Source: Zunongwangia atlantica 22II14-10F7 (GTDB lineage Bacteria; Bacteroidota; Bacteroidia; Flavobacteriales; Flavobacteriaceae). From it: a DNA stretch of 64,000 bases. The notes under the pieces were generated by a model. That model had not been told where the DNA came from. It made no database searches and saw only the letters and a program-made list of their open reading frames with translations. Shown here in pieces: positions 36,774 to 46,546 of the stretch. The stretch covers positions 62,001-126,000 of the forward strand of contig NZ_ARYN01000012.1 in the NCBI RefSeq assembly GCF_002094855.1, given 5' to 3'. The first letter of the stretch is position 1; every line of letters begins with the position of its first letter. Position numbers and translations under genes: made by a program.

Positions 36774-39188
36774 ATGTTTAAAAATCACATCAAAATAGCC
36801 TGGAGGAATCTTCTTAAGAATAAGTCCTCATTTTTTCTTAATTGCGGTGGTCTTGCTATCGGGATGGCCAGCTGTATTTTAATCGCGATCTATGTTTGGG
36901 ATGAACTGAGTTACGATCGATTTTATGATAATGCCGATAATATTGCCCGGGTGGTGCTTCGTGGCAACGTTAATGGCGAAGAACTTAAAGAAGCGGTAGT
37001 GGCTGCTCCCATCGCCAAAACTTTTAAAGAAGATCTTCCGCAGGTAAAAGACGCTACACGATTAAGTAAAGTGTATAATCCCGTAATTCGGTATAACAAC
37101 ACCTCTTTTGAAAATATAAAAGCAGCTTATGTAGATCCTAATTTCTTTGATGTTTTTGATCTTAAATTCCTTAAAGGAGATACAAAATCGCCCTTTGAAA
37201 ATCCAAATAGCGTAGTGCTGACTTCCTCTGAAGCTAAAAAATATTTTGGCAACGAGAACCCAATAGGAAAACGTATTACGGTTCCAGAGTTAGAAGTAGA
37301 TCTTGAAGTTACCGCTATCCTTCAGGATATGCCACATAACACCCATCTACAAATGGATGTTTTTATTCCTATGCATCATAACGATCGTGCAAATTCTAAT
37401 TTATGGGTTACTTCTGGTTTTGCTACCTATTTACTCCTTGAACCGGAAACCCAACTTAGCGCTATCGAAAATCAAATCCCGGCGCTAATGAAAAAGTATA
37501 TGGGAGAGCAGGTGCAGCAGGCTATTGGAATTTCGTACGAAGAATTTCAGAAGAATAACAACATAGGGCTATTTCTTCAGCCACTAACTGCTATTCATTT
37601 ACACTCAGATTTTGCACCAAATACCGAGATATCTGCTTCCGGAGATATTAAATACGTATATATTTTTAGTGCCATTGCCATTTTTATGCTTCTTATTGCC
37701 TGCATCAATTTTATGAATCTGGCTACAGCAACCGCTACAAAACGCAGTCGTGAAGTGGGCATTCGTAAAGTTTTAGGTTCAGCTAAAAAACAACTGGTCA
37801 CTCAGTTTTTAACCGAATCTTTTATTACCACGCTTTTCGCTATCATACTCGCTGTTGTCTTGATCGCCCTGGTTTTACCTTACTTTAATAGCCTGGCGGG
37901 AAAAGAGCTGAAGTTGCTAAATTTAGTCAGTTTAAAAAGTGTTTTACTATTGCTGAGTTTCGTTGTTTTGGTGAGTCTTTTTTCAGGCGCTTATCCGGCC
38001 TTTGTACTTTCTTCTTTTAAACCATTACTGGCCATAAAAAACAAAATTTCAGCCTCTGGAAAACGAAATAATTTGCGCAGCAGCATGGTGGTGTTTCAGT
38101 TTGTGATCTCGGCATCGCTTATTCTTGCCACTATTGTTGTTTATAAGCAAATGCAATTTATTCAGCATAAAAAACTGGGCTACGATAAAGAACAGGTGAT
38201 CGTACTTAGGGATGCGTACAGAATGGGCAGCACCAAAGTACAATCTTACAAAAAAGAACTGCTTAAAAACCCCAATATCGCCAGCGTTAGCCAGTCGGCT
38301 TATGTACCTGCCGGGGAAACAGATGACCATTTGCGGGGTATTTTTAAGAATAATGAATATCTACGGAAGTTTTTCTTTTACGACGTCGATGAAGATTACA
38401 TCGCAACCCTGGGATTAGAACTTATTGAAGGACGAAATTTTTCTTCGGAATTAAAAAATGAAGCAAATAAGGCGATTATCAATGAAGAAGCCGCTAAAAT
38501 CTTAGACCTGGGTGATCATCCTATCGGAAAAACCTTTAAACGTGCGGCAGACCCCGAAAATGAAGAATTTACCGTGATTGGTGTTATTAAAAACTTTCAT
38601 TTTAAATCTTTACATCACGAGATCGATCCTTTAGTTTTAGCTTATAATCCTTACGGCGGATTAATCTTAAAAACGAAAAATGCCAATATTGCTTCGGTCT
38701 TAAATTTTGCTGAAAAAAAATGGTCCAATTTCAACGAAAATGAAGATTTTTCGTATTCATTTTTAGACGAGGCATTTTCGCAAACCTATAGCAAGGAGCA
38801 ACAAATGGGTACGATTCTTAGCATTTTTACCCTGCTAACCATATTTGTGGCCTGTCTTGGTTTATTTGGCCTAATCACTTTCGCAACAGAACAGCGCTTT
38901 AAAGAAATAGGAATTCGAAAAGTTTTAGGCGCCAATGTTAGCGAGATCGTAGGAATGCTCGCTAAAGACTTCATCAAATTGATCTTTATAGCCTTTCTAA
39001 TTGCTTTCCCTATTGGCTACTATTTTATGCAGCAATGGCTACAGGATTTTGCCTATAGAATCGATTTAAGCGTTTGGCAATTTTTAATGGCCGCGATCAT
39101 CACTTTGGCAATCGCATTAATCACTATAAGTTTTAAAAGTATAAAAGCGGCTTTGCGAAATCCGGTAAAAAGCCTAAGGACAGAATAA
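36774..39188 (+). CDS. FtsX-type ABC permease P5
   Basis: An 804-residue paralogue beginning MFKNHIKIAWRNLLKNK and ending NPVKSLRTE. FtsX motifs are REVGIRKVLGSAKKQ (first) and KEIGIRKVLGANVSE (second). The first periplasmic domain has the typical DPNFFDVFDLKFLKGD stretch and the second has the NEEAAKILDLGDHPIGKTF stretch. In the gap to P6 is a short hairpin (39190-39208). Layout and length are as in the other copies. Confidence 0.94.
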   Translation: MFKNHIKIAWRNLLKNKSSFFLNCGGLAIGMASCILIAIYVWDELSYDRFYDNADNIARVVLRGNVNGEELKEAVVAAPIAKTFKEDLPQVKDATRLSKVYNPVIRYNNTSFENIKAAYVDPNFFDVFDLKFLKGDTKSPFENPNSVVLTSSEAKKYFGNENPIGKRITVPELEVDLEVTAILQDMPHNTHLQMDVFIPMHHNDRANSNLWVTSGFATYLLLEPETQLSAIENQIPALMKKYMGEQVQQAIGISYEEFQKNNNIGLFLQPLTAIHLHSDFAPNTEISASGDIKYVYIFSAIAIFMLLIACINFMNLATATATKRSREVGIRKVLGSAKKQLVTQFLTESFITTLFAIILAVVLIALVLPYFNSLAGKELKLLNLVSLKSVLLLLSFVVLVSLFSGAYPAFVLSSFKPLLAIKNKISASGKRNNLRSSMVVFQFVISASLILATIVVYKQMQFIQHKKLGYDKEQVIVLRDAYRMGSTKVQSYKKELLKNPNIASVSQSAYVPAGETDDHLRGIFKNNEYLRKFFFYDVDEDYIATLGLELIEGRNFSSELKNEANKAIINEEAAKILDLGDHPIGKTFKRAADPENEEFTVIGVIKNFHFKSLHHEIDPLVLAYNPYGGLILKTKNANIASVLNFAEKKWSNFNENEDFSYSFLDEAFSQTYSKEQQMGTILSIFTLLTIFVACLGLFGLITFATEQRFKEIGIRKVLGANVSEIVGMLAKDFIKLIFIAFLIAFPIGYYFMQQWLQDFAYRIDLSVWQFLMAAIITLAIALITISFKSIKAALRNPVKSLRTE

Positions 39189-39189
39189 A

Positions 39190-39208
39190 CTAAACCTCAC
39201 AGGTTTAG
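39190..39208 (+). repeat. Hairpin between P5 and P6
   Basis: CTAAACCT (39190-39197) pairs perfectly with AGGTTTAG (39201-39208) around a CAC loop. It lacks a T-run. The CCTCACAGGTTT core is the same as in the larger hairpin at 44078-44110. Confidence 0.65.
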
Positions 39209-39224
39209 AATCAATCAAAAAATT

Positions 39225-41621
39225 ATGATCAAAAACTATATCAAAATCGCATGGCGAAATCTTTTAAAGTATAAAGGCTATTCTGCTATTAACATTTTTG
39301 GTTTGGCATTAGGGATGGCAGTAACGCTTATGATTGGACTTTGGGTTGTAGATGAACTCAATTATAATTCCTATTACAAAAGCAGGAATCGAATTGCACA
39401 GGTATACCAAAATATTGAATATAATGGTGAAGTAGACACCGATAATGCCATACCACGACCTCTTGAATTTGCTCTAAGAGAGGAGTTTAACGATAAGTTT
39501 GAAGATATAAGTATGGCTTCCTGGAAAGGCGAGCGATTTATGAAAGTAGACGCCAGCACTCTTGTAATGAATGGATATTCTGTACAACCTGAATTTACAG
39601 ATATAATTGACCTAAAGTTTATTAGTGGACAATCTGAAGTATTAAACAATAAGAATTCTTTACTACTTTCTAAAAGTGCTGCGACCAGATTATTTGGAGA
39701 TAAAGATCCAATAGGAAAAATGCTTACTGTAGACAATGAAAACCAAATGATCGTGGCTGGTGTTTTTGAAGATATCCCAAAAGGAAATGATTTTAGCGGT
39801 TTAGATTATTTAATGCCCTGGTCACTTTATGCAGATCGCGAATGGATAAAAAATGCATCAAATCAATGGGGTAACGATTCTTTCCAAATGTTTGTAAAAT
39901 TAGCCGATGATGTAAAACTTAGCGAAGTTTCAGGCTTAATAGCAACACTTAAAAAAGACCAAGATCCTGAACAAGCAAAATATAATCCTGAATTTTTCCT
40001 ATGGCCAATTGATAGTTGGCATTTATACACCAGTTTTGAAAATGGAAAACAAAGTGGTGGCCCAATAGAAAATGTATGGTTATTCAGCATCATTGGTTTT
40101 GTAGTATTGGCCCTGGCTTGTATTAATTTTATGAATCTAAGCACAGCTCGTTCAGAGAAAAGAGCAATGGAAGTTGGTATTCGTAAGGCAATAGGCTCTT
40201 CAAAAAATCAGCTTATCAAACAATTTTTAAGCGAATCTTTTTTGGTCGTAATTTTTGCTTTTATCCTTGCTGTTGGTCTTGTATTACTATTCTTAAGTCC
40301 GTTTAATGAACTATCAAACAAAACAATCCATTTCCCTTGGGAAAGCCTGTCTTTTTGGGCTACAACTTTAATTTTTATAGTGATAACCGCACTGCTTTCC
40401 GGCGCTTATCCCGCACTGTATTTGTCTTCTTTTAGACCAGTTAAAGTAATTAAAGGAACTTTTAAAACAGGTAAAATGGCCGCACTTCCAAGAAAAGTTT
40501 TAGTGGTCACCCAATTTAGTGTTTCAATAGCATTAATCATTGGGACTCTAATTGTAATGTCTCAAATTGAATTTAGTAAAAACAGACCAATAGGGTACAA
40601 AACCAGCGGATTGATTCAAATTCCGCTTAGAGGAGTTAGTTTTTGGGGCAAGACCGATGTTATGCGGAATGCTTTTATGGCATCAGGAGCAGTTACAGAA
40701 ATGGCATCTTCCAGTAGCCCTTCTACTGAAGTTTGGTCTACTCGCTCTGGATTCTCCTGGCCCGGCAAACCCCAGGATTTTCAGGCCGATTTTAGTTACT
40801 CTATGGTTTCTTATGAATACGTAGAAACTTTAGGTCTCAATGTGATTTCAGGAAGAGGGTTTTCGAGAGCATATCCCTCAGATTCCGCTGCTGTTCTTAT
40901 TAACGAATCTGCAGCCCGGTTTATGAATATGCAAGATCCCGTAGGGCAAACTTTAGCCTCCGGGAAAATTGGTGTAGACTATACTGAATATAAAATTATA
41001 GGAGTTGTTGAAGATGTAATTGCACAATCTCCTTACAGCCCAATAAAACAAGCCGTTTATGCATTTGATAAATATCAAAGTGCGAGTTACTGGAATTTAA
41101 GACTTAACCAAAACCAAAGTGTTCAACAAAACTTAGCTACTATTGAAGAAGTTTATAAGAATCATTTTCCTGATTCACCTTTTTCTTTTGATTTTGTAGA
41201 TCAGGAATATGCTAAAAAGTTTGCTGAAGAAGAACGTATTGCCAGCCTGGCTAAAATATTTACGCTATTAGCAATGCTTATCAGTTGCTTAGGATTGTTT
41301 GGCCTGGCTTCTTTCGTTGCCGAGCAGCGAACCAAAGAAATTGGAGTGCGTAAAGTACTTGGTGCATCAGTAGCTAACTTATGGTTATTATTGTCTAAAG
41401 ATTTTGTCTCTCTGGTAGTGGTAGCCTTACTTATCGCATCTCCAATTGCCTTTTATCTAATGCATCAGTGGATTCAGAAATTTGCATATCGTGCCGATAT
41501 TTCATTATGGATTTTTATTGTAGCCGCTGTTGGAGCATTAAGCTTAACATTGCTAACCATAAGCTTCCAGGCTATAAAAGCGGCAATCACCAATCCCGTT
41601 AAATCTTTAAGAACAGAATAA
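39225..41621 (+). CDS. FtsX-type ABC permease P6
   Basis: A 798-residue paralogue beginning MIKNYIKIAWRNLLKYK and ending NPVKSLRTE. FtsX motifs are MEVGIRKAIGSSKNQ (first) and KEIGVRKVLGASVAN (second). The second periplasmic domain has a Ser/Trp-rich segment (SSSSPSTEVWSTRSGFSWPG) followed by INESAARFMNMQDPVGQ. Eight helices as in P1. It follows the P5 hairpin and is 36 bp from P7. Confidence 0.94.
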   Translation: MIKNYIKIAWRNLLKYKGYSAINIFGLALGMAVTLMIGLWVVDELNYNSYYKSRNRIAQVYQNIEYNGEVDTDNAIPRPLEFALREEFNDKFEDISMASWKGERFMKVDASTLVMNGYSVQPEFTDIIDLKFISGQSEVLNNKNSLLLSKSAATRLFGDKDPIGKMLTVDNENQMIVAGVFEDIPKGNDFSGLDYLMPWSLYADREWIKNASNQWGNDSFQMFVKLADDVKLSEVSGLIATLKKDQDPEQAKYNPEFFLWPIDSWHLYTSFENGKQSGGPIENVWLFSIIGFVVLALACINFMNLSTARSEKRAMEVGIRKAIGSSKNQLIKQFLSESFLVVIFAFILAVGLVLLFLSPFNELSNKTIHFPWESLSFWATTLIFIVITALLSGAYPALYLSSFRPVKVIKGTFKTGKMAALPRKVLVVTQFSVSIALIIGTLIVMSQIEFSKNRPIGYKTSGLIQIPLRGVSFWGKTDVMRNAFMASGAVTEMASSSSPSTEVWSTRSGFSWPGKPQDFQADFSYSMVSYEYVETLGLNVISGRGFSRAYPSDSAAVLINESAARFMNMQDPVGQTLASGKIGVDYTEYKIIGVVEDVIAQSPYSPIKQAVYAFDKYQSASYWNLRLNQNQSVQQNLATIEEVYKNHFPDSPFSFDFVDQEYAKKFAEEERIASLAKIFTLLAMLISCLGLFGLASFVAEQRTKEIGVRKVLGASVANLWLLLSKDFVSLVVVALLIASPIAFYLMHQWIQKFAYRADISLWIFIVAAVGALSLTLLTISFQAIKAAITNPVKSLRTE

Positions 41622-41657
41622 AACCTCATCTATCAATAGCTAGAAAAACAACACATC

Positions 41658-44072
41658 ATGTTTAAAAACTATATCAAAATCGCCTGGCGAAATCTCATCA
41701 AAGACAAAACCTTTACAGGGCTTAATATTCTTGGATTATCTATCGCTTTTGCTGCAGCGATACTATTAAGTATTGCTTCGATCTACGAACTTTCTTTCGA
41801 TAATTTTCATGAAAATAAAGATCGTTTATTTATCTCTTATTTTATTTCACAAAACCCAGAGGGCGCAAAAGCAACTATAACGCAGCCGCTCGCCATGGCA
41901 CCTACTCTAAAAGAAGAAGTTCCCGGTGTTAAATATGCCAGCCGTTATCGTGAAGGCTATAATCTGGTAAAAAAAGGAGAGAAAGAATTATTGTTGGATT
42001 TAGTGTTTTTAGACAATGATTATTTCAAAATGTTTTCTTTTCCTATGCTCTACGGAAAGAAAAATGATCCTTTAGAACATCAAAACTCGGTTGTTGTCAC
42101 TGCAGAAACTGCCAATAAGATCTTTGGAGAAACAAATGTTATCGGAAAAAGCTTCGATATTCAGGTTGGTGGCGAATTAAAACCTTTTGTAGTTACTGCA
42201 GTGCTAAAAGACCTGCCAAAAAACACCAATGATGATCTTAGTCTTGCCATTTCGATGGAAAATACTCCCTATTATCAGGAAAATTTAACCGAATGGGGAA
42301 ATAGAAATCATCACGTGTATGTACAATTACAAAATGGTGTTGATGTAGCCGATTTTGAAAAAAATGCTCAAAAATTCACCAATCTTCACTTTAAAGGAGA
42401 TATCGACGATGCCCAGCGTGATGGCGCACAACCTAATGCTGAAGGAAACTATAAAAAACTAAAATTAATGTCGATTACAGATTGGCATTTTGTAAAACTT
42501 AAAAATCATCTTTTTGAAGTTTCCAGAAGTTACCCATACCTGATCTTTGGAATAGGAATGCTAATTATCCTAATTGCCAGCGTAAACTTTATTAATATGA
42601 GCGTTGCCCGAAGCACGAAACGCCTTAAAGAAATTGGAATGCGTAAAACGCTGGGCGCTGCAAAGAGTCAGCTTTTTATTCAATTTTGGGCAGAAAGCGT
42701 GTTCATTTTTCTTACTTCAGCAATTATAGGTTTATTGATAAGTCTTTTGATCGCCGATCCTTTTCAGTCGCTATTTAGAATCCCGGCTGAATTCAGTAGC
42801 ATTATAAATCCGTCGATGATTCTGGGCTTTTTACTTATCCTGGCAGTGATCACATTAATCGCCGGTGGATATCCCGCCTTGTTGCTTTCTAAATTAAAAA
42901 CCATTCAGTCTTTAAAAGGAAAACTAGATATGAGTGGTAAAAATAGATTGCGAAACGTGCTGATGGTTTTTCAGTTTAGCATCGCTATTCTTCTGGTTAC
43001 AGGAACTTTAGTATTGTGGCAGCAATTGCATTTTATGCAGAATAAAAATCTGGGATTCAATAAAGAACAGGTGATCGCATTTCCGTTAAACGGTAAAAAA
43101 TCGGCCAGAGAATCTTTAAAATTACTGCGGAATGAACTTCAGGATAATCCAAATATCCTAAACATTAGTGGTGCCGATAATATTTTAGGGATCGATGCCA
43201 CAGGTTCTCGTTTTGAAAGCCAGATGGGATTTGAATATCAAGGCAGAAACATCAATACCAACGTACTTGCGGTAGATTACGATTACATTAAAACCTTAGA
43301 CCTTAAACTGAAAGAAGGCCGTGATTTTAACCGAAGTTTTGCCACAGATAGTCTTAGTATCATCATTAACGAGAAGATGGCGAAACTGCTTCAGGAAGAA
43401 GAGCCTTTAAATAAGATAATCCCAATTGAAGGTAGCCGAAATTATAAGATTATCGGGGTGCTTAAAGATTATAACTTTCAGGATCTAAATAGAGAAATTG
43501 CGCCACTTACCATTTCTGTAGATCCAAACTGGGATCTTTATTATGCTTATCTAAAAGTTGCTCCAAATACGGCTTCGCAAAGTTATGATGCGATAGAGAA
43601 AGCCTGGGCGAATATCGAACCTAATGCCGAATTTGCCGCGTCTTTCCTGGATGAAAATATAGACCGAACCTTTAGAAATGAAAAACGACTAACCAGCATG
43701 ATCACCAGCGGATCGATAATCGCTATCGTTCTTAGTTGTATCGGGCTTTTTGCTATGTCGATCTTAGTGGTAACCCAACGAACAAAAGAAATTGGTGTTC
43801 GAAAAATTGTTGGTGCGGGAGTAACCAATATCACCTTGCTATTAACCAAAGATTTTTTAATCCTGGTAGGAATTGCGTTTGTGATCGCAACACCTATTGC
43901 CTGGTATTTCACCAACGAATGGTTACAAAATTATGTGTTTAGAATTGAACTAAGCGCCTGGTTCTTTATCGCTTCCGGAATATTATCGCTCTTAATTGCT
44001 GTGGCCACCATAAGCTTTAGAACAGTAAAAGCTGCGTTGCAAAATCCGGTAAAATCACTAAGAACTGAGTAA
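41658..44072 (+). CDS. FtsX-type ABC permease P7
   Basis: An 804-residue paralogue beginning MFKNYIKIAWRNLIKDK and ending NPVKSLRTE. FtsX motifs are KEIGMRKTLGAAKSQ (first) and KEIGVRKIVGAGVTN (second). The first periplasmic domain carries an extra segment near 250-270 (KGDIDDAQRDGAQPNAEG). The strong hairpin at 44078-44110 lies just after its stop, before P8. Layout is otherwise as in P1. Confidence 0.94.
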   Translation: MFKNYIKIAWRNLIKDKTFTGLNILGLSIAFAAAILLSIASIYELSFDNFHENKDRLFISYFISQNPEGAKATITQPLAMAPTLKEEVPGVKYASRYREGYNLVKKGEKELLLDLVFLDNDYFKMFSFPMLYGKKNDPLEHQNSVVVTAETANKIFGETNVIGKSFDIQVGGELKPFVVTAVLKDLPKNTNDDLSLAISMENTPYYQENLTEWGNRNHHVYVQLQNGVDVADFEKNAQKFTNLHFKGDIDDAQRDGAQPNAEGNYKKLKLMSITDWHFVKLKNHLFEVSRSYPYLIFGIGMLIILIASVNFINMSVARSTKRLKEIGMRKTLGAAKSQLFIQFWAESVFIFLTSAIIGLLISLLIADPFQSLFRIPAEFSSIINPSMILGFLLILAVITLIAGGYPALLLSKLKTIQSLKGKLDMSGKNRLRNVLMVFQFSIAILLVTGTLVLWQQLHFMQNKNLGFNKEQVIAFPLNGKKSARESLKLLRNELQDNPNILNISGADNILGIDATGSRFESQMGFEYQGRNINTNVLAVDYDYIKTLDLKLKEGRDFNRSFATDSLSIIINEKMAKLLQEEEPLNKIIPIEGSRNYKIIGVLKDYNFQDLNREIAPLTISVDPNWDLYYAYLKVAPNTASQSYDAIEKAWANIEPNAEFAASFLDENIDRTFRNEKRLTSMITSGSIIAIVLSCIGLFAMSILVVTQRTKEIGVRKIVGAGVTNITLLLTKDFLILVGIAFVIATPIAWYFTNEWLQNYVFRIELSAWFFIASGILSLLIAVATISFRTVKAALQNPVKSLRTE

Positions 44073-44077
44073 AACCT

Positions 44078-44110
44078 ATCCCTCACAGGTTTCAAAAACC
44101 TGTGAGGGAT
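44078..44110 (+). repeat. Strong hairpin between P7 and P8
   Basis: A perfect 15-bp inverted repeat, ATCCCTCACAGGTTT (44078-44092) and AAACCTGTGAGGGAT (44096-44110), with a 3-nt loop. No T-run follows, so it is not a typical terminator. It may shield or pause the long transcript, or be a REP-like repeat. Confidence 0.85.
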
Positions 44111-44136
44111 TATAAGTCCAAAAACCGATCTAAATT

Positions 44137-46518
44137 ATGTTTAGAAATTATATAAAACTAGCCTGGAGAAAAATTAAAGCAGATAAAATGTTCTCTATTT
44201 TAAACATTCTTGGCCTTTCGATCGGGCTGGGAATTACGCTTTTGCTTTTTCTATTTATCCTTCATGAAGAGAGTTTTGATACGATGTATTCAAAAAAAGA
44301 TCGGATGGCAAGGGTTTTAGTGCATTTAACAGATGACGAATCGCCTGAAACCTGGTGTGGTAGCCCGCCAGCAGTTGGCTCTACAGCAAAAAATACAATT
44401 CCAGAAATCGAGAATACAGTTCGTTTTTACCACTATGCTTTTGGGCAACCGGCTTCGATTTCGGTTAACGACAAAAACCTTATTGAACCACGGTTTTTCT
44501 ATGCAGACGAAAGTGTTATCGACATTTTTGATCTTGAGTTTACTCACGGAAACCCTAAAACGGCATTAGCACGACCAAACACAATTATTATTTCTGAAAG
44601 TAGCGCAAATCGATATTTCGGAAATGATAATCCTATTGGGAAACAGCTAAACTTAGAAAATTACAAGGATTTTGAGATCACTGGAGTTTTTAAAGATTTC
44701 CCAAATAACAGCACTATAGATTGTAATACTATTGCTTCCTTTCAATCTACCAATTTTGCCAAAAACCCTACCTGGGATAATGCGAGTTTTGAAACTTATA
44801 TAGTACTTTCTAAAAATGCAGATTTAGCTTCCGTAGAAAAAAAGATTTCAAAATTAGTGAGTCAGGAAGTTAGCGATCCCTGGTATAGCCTGTCTTTACA
44901 GCCTTTTAGTAAAATACATCTATATTCTTCTAATTATCAAGATTCTTATAGCGCAAGGATTGGAAATATCGAGGAAGTAAAAAATCTAAGCTTGCTGGCC
45001 GTTCTTATTCTGGTTATTGCCTGTATCAATTATATGAATTTGATTACGGCAAGATCGCAAAAAAGACATAAAGATATTGGGATTAATAAAACGCTGGGCG
45101 CTTCTACAAAATCGATCATTTTACGTTTCTATGCTGAAACGGCTTTAATTACGCTTATTTCTATTCTATTTAGTATCATTTTGGCCATTGTTGCAGTGCC
45201 ATTATTTAACCAGATCACAGGAATATCGATAAATTACAGAAATTTATTTACGCTGCAATTTATTGCCAGCCTTATTATAATCTGGGTAGTAACCAGCCTT
45301 ATTGCCGGTTCTTATCCTGCACTACATTTATCTCGACTTGCGCCGCAGGTAGTTGTAAAATCTGGGTTTAAATCTAAGACTTCAGGTTTATTGATTAGAA
45401 AAGGTCTGGTTATTTTTCAGTTTACCGCATCGATCATTTTAATTATTGGGGTTTTAGTGGTTTACCAACAAATAAACTTCATTAAAAACAGGGATTTAGG
45501 CTTTAATCCAGATAAAATTCTGGCTGTATCTATTGGAGCAGCAGAAAATAAGAATAGTATAAACAGCCTAAAAAATAAGCTTCAAAATTCATCGAATATC
45601 GTCGCTGTAAGTAGTGCACAGGGATTTCCGGGAGTAGATGTTAGCGGTAGAAGCATTATAAATCCTCTTACCGAAAATGGATATAATATTAAAACCAACA
45701 ATGCAGATTCAGAAATAATAGAAGTTCTTAATTTAAAGCTGCTGGCAGGCGAAAAACTTCCAGAAACAAAAGCTAAAAACGATAGTATCGTAGATGTGAT
45801 ATTGAATAAAAAAGCGGTTGATTTTTTAGGAATATCGCCTGAAGAAGCTATTGGTAAAAAAGTACAGTTAAGCCTGGGAAATAATTCTTACGTTAAAGGA
45901 GTTGTAGATAATTTTAATTACTCGTCGCTTCGAGAAGGTATTGGCGCCTATGCTTTTCACAACAATGCGACGCGAGAATTTCATAACTATCTTCTGGTAA
46001 AATTTCGCGGAAATGATATCGGCGGAGTGATTGAAGAAGTAAAGGATAATTTTGAAGATTTTATCCCAAATTCAGCATTTCAGTATAGTTTTTTAGATAA
46101 AAACCTAGAGCGCTTTTATACTTCAGAAAAAAGAATGGCGAGTATTGGGCTTAGCTTCTCTATTCTTGCTGTTTTTATTGCCTGTCTTGGTTTGTTTGGT
46201 CTTGCCGCTTTTACCGCAGAGCAACGATCTAAAGAAATTGGAATTAGAAAAGTAGTGGGGGCAAGTGTCTTTAAAATCACTAAGCTGCTATCCTTAGAAT
46301 TCCTATTTTTAGTAGCCATTTCACTTGTTTTAGCATTTCCTCTAGCTGCATGGCTTATGAATTCGTGGTTACAAAACTTTGCCTATCGCATAGATCTTAA
46401 CTGGATAATATTTATTGTAGCCGGCGTGATCGCCATATTTATAGCTATTGCAACGGTTAGTTTTCACGCTATCAAGGCAGCACTAACAAACCCTGTAAAA
46501 TCTTTAAAAACAGAATAA
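44137..46518 (+). CDS. FtsX-type ABC permease P8
   Basis: A 793-residue paralogue and the most divergent at its N-terminus, beginning MFRNYIKLAWRKIKADK; it ends NPVKSLKTE. The first FtsX motif reads KDIGINKTLGASTKS, with Asn in place of the usual Arg, and the second KEIGIRKVVGAS. Eight helices and two periplasmic domains are retained. It follows the strong hairpin and is 28 bp before ATPase 2, so it may pair preferentially with that ATPase (inference from order only). Confidence 0.93.
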   Translation: MFRNYIKLAWRKIKADKMFSILNILGLSIGLGITLLLFLFILHEESFDTMYSKKDRMARVLVHLTDDESPETWCGSPPAVGSTAKNTIPEIENTVRFYHYAFGQPASISVNDKNLIEPRFFYADESVIDIFDLEFTHGNPKTALARPNTIIISESSANRYFGNDNPIGKQLNLENYKDFEITGVFKDFPNNSTIDCNTIASFQSTNFAKNPTWDNASFETYIVLSKNADLASVEKKISKLVSQEVSDPWYSLSLQPFSKIHLYSSNYQDSYSARIGNIEEVKNLSLLAVLILVIACINYMNLITARSQKRHKDIGINKTLGASTKSIILRFYAETALITLISILFSIILAIVAVPLFNQITGISINYRNLFTLQFIASLIIIWVVTSLIAGSYPALHLSRLAPQVVVKSGFKSKTSGLLIRKGLVIFQFTASIILIIGVLVVYQQINFIKNRDLGFNPDKILAVSIGAAENKNSINSLKNKLQNSSNIVAVSSAQGFPGVDVSGRSIINPLTENGYNIKTNNADSEIIEVLNLKLLAGEKLPETKAKNDSIVDVILNKKAVDFLGISPEEAIGKKVQLSLGNNSYVKGVVDNFNYSSLREGIGAYAFHNNATREFHNYLLVKFRGNDIGGVIEEVKDNFEDFIPNSAFQYSFLDKNLERFYTSEKRMASIGLSFSILAVFIACLGLFGLAAFTAEQRSKEIGIRKVVGASVFKITKLLSLEFLFLVAISLVLAFPLAAWLMNSWLQNFAYRIDLNWIIFIVAGVIAIFIAIATVSFHAIKAALTNPVKSLKTE

Positions 46519-46546
46519 AATATAAAAATTCAAAAAAAATAAAAAC

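Noticed and set aside
39374..39736. 120-codon antisense frame in P6
   Set aside because: Shadow of the first periplasmic domain of P6; no independent start context or family match.
43583..43915. 110-codon antisense frame in P7, and similar antisense frames in P3, P5, P6 and P8
   Set aside because: They mirror the conserved FtsX coding sequence on the other strand and recur at the same place in several copies.
27028..46518. Permease array as a mobile element or composite transposon
   Set aside because: No transposase, integrase, target-site duplication or end repeats were seen, and codon use looks like the neighbours.
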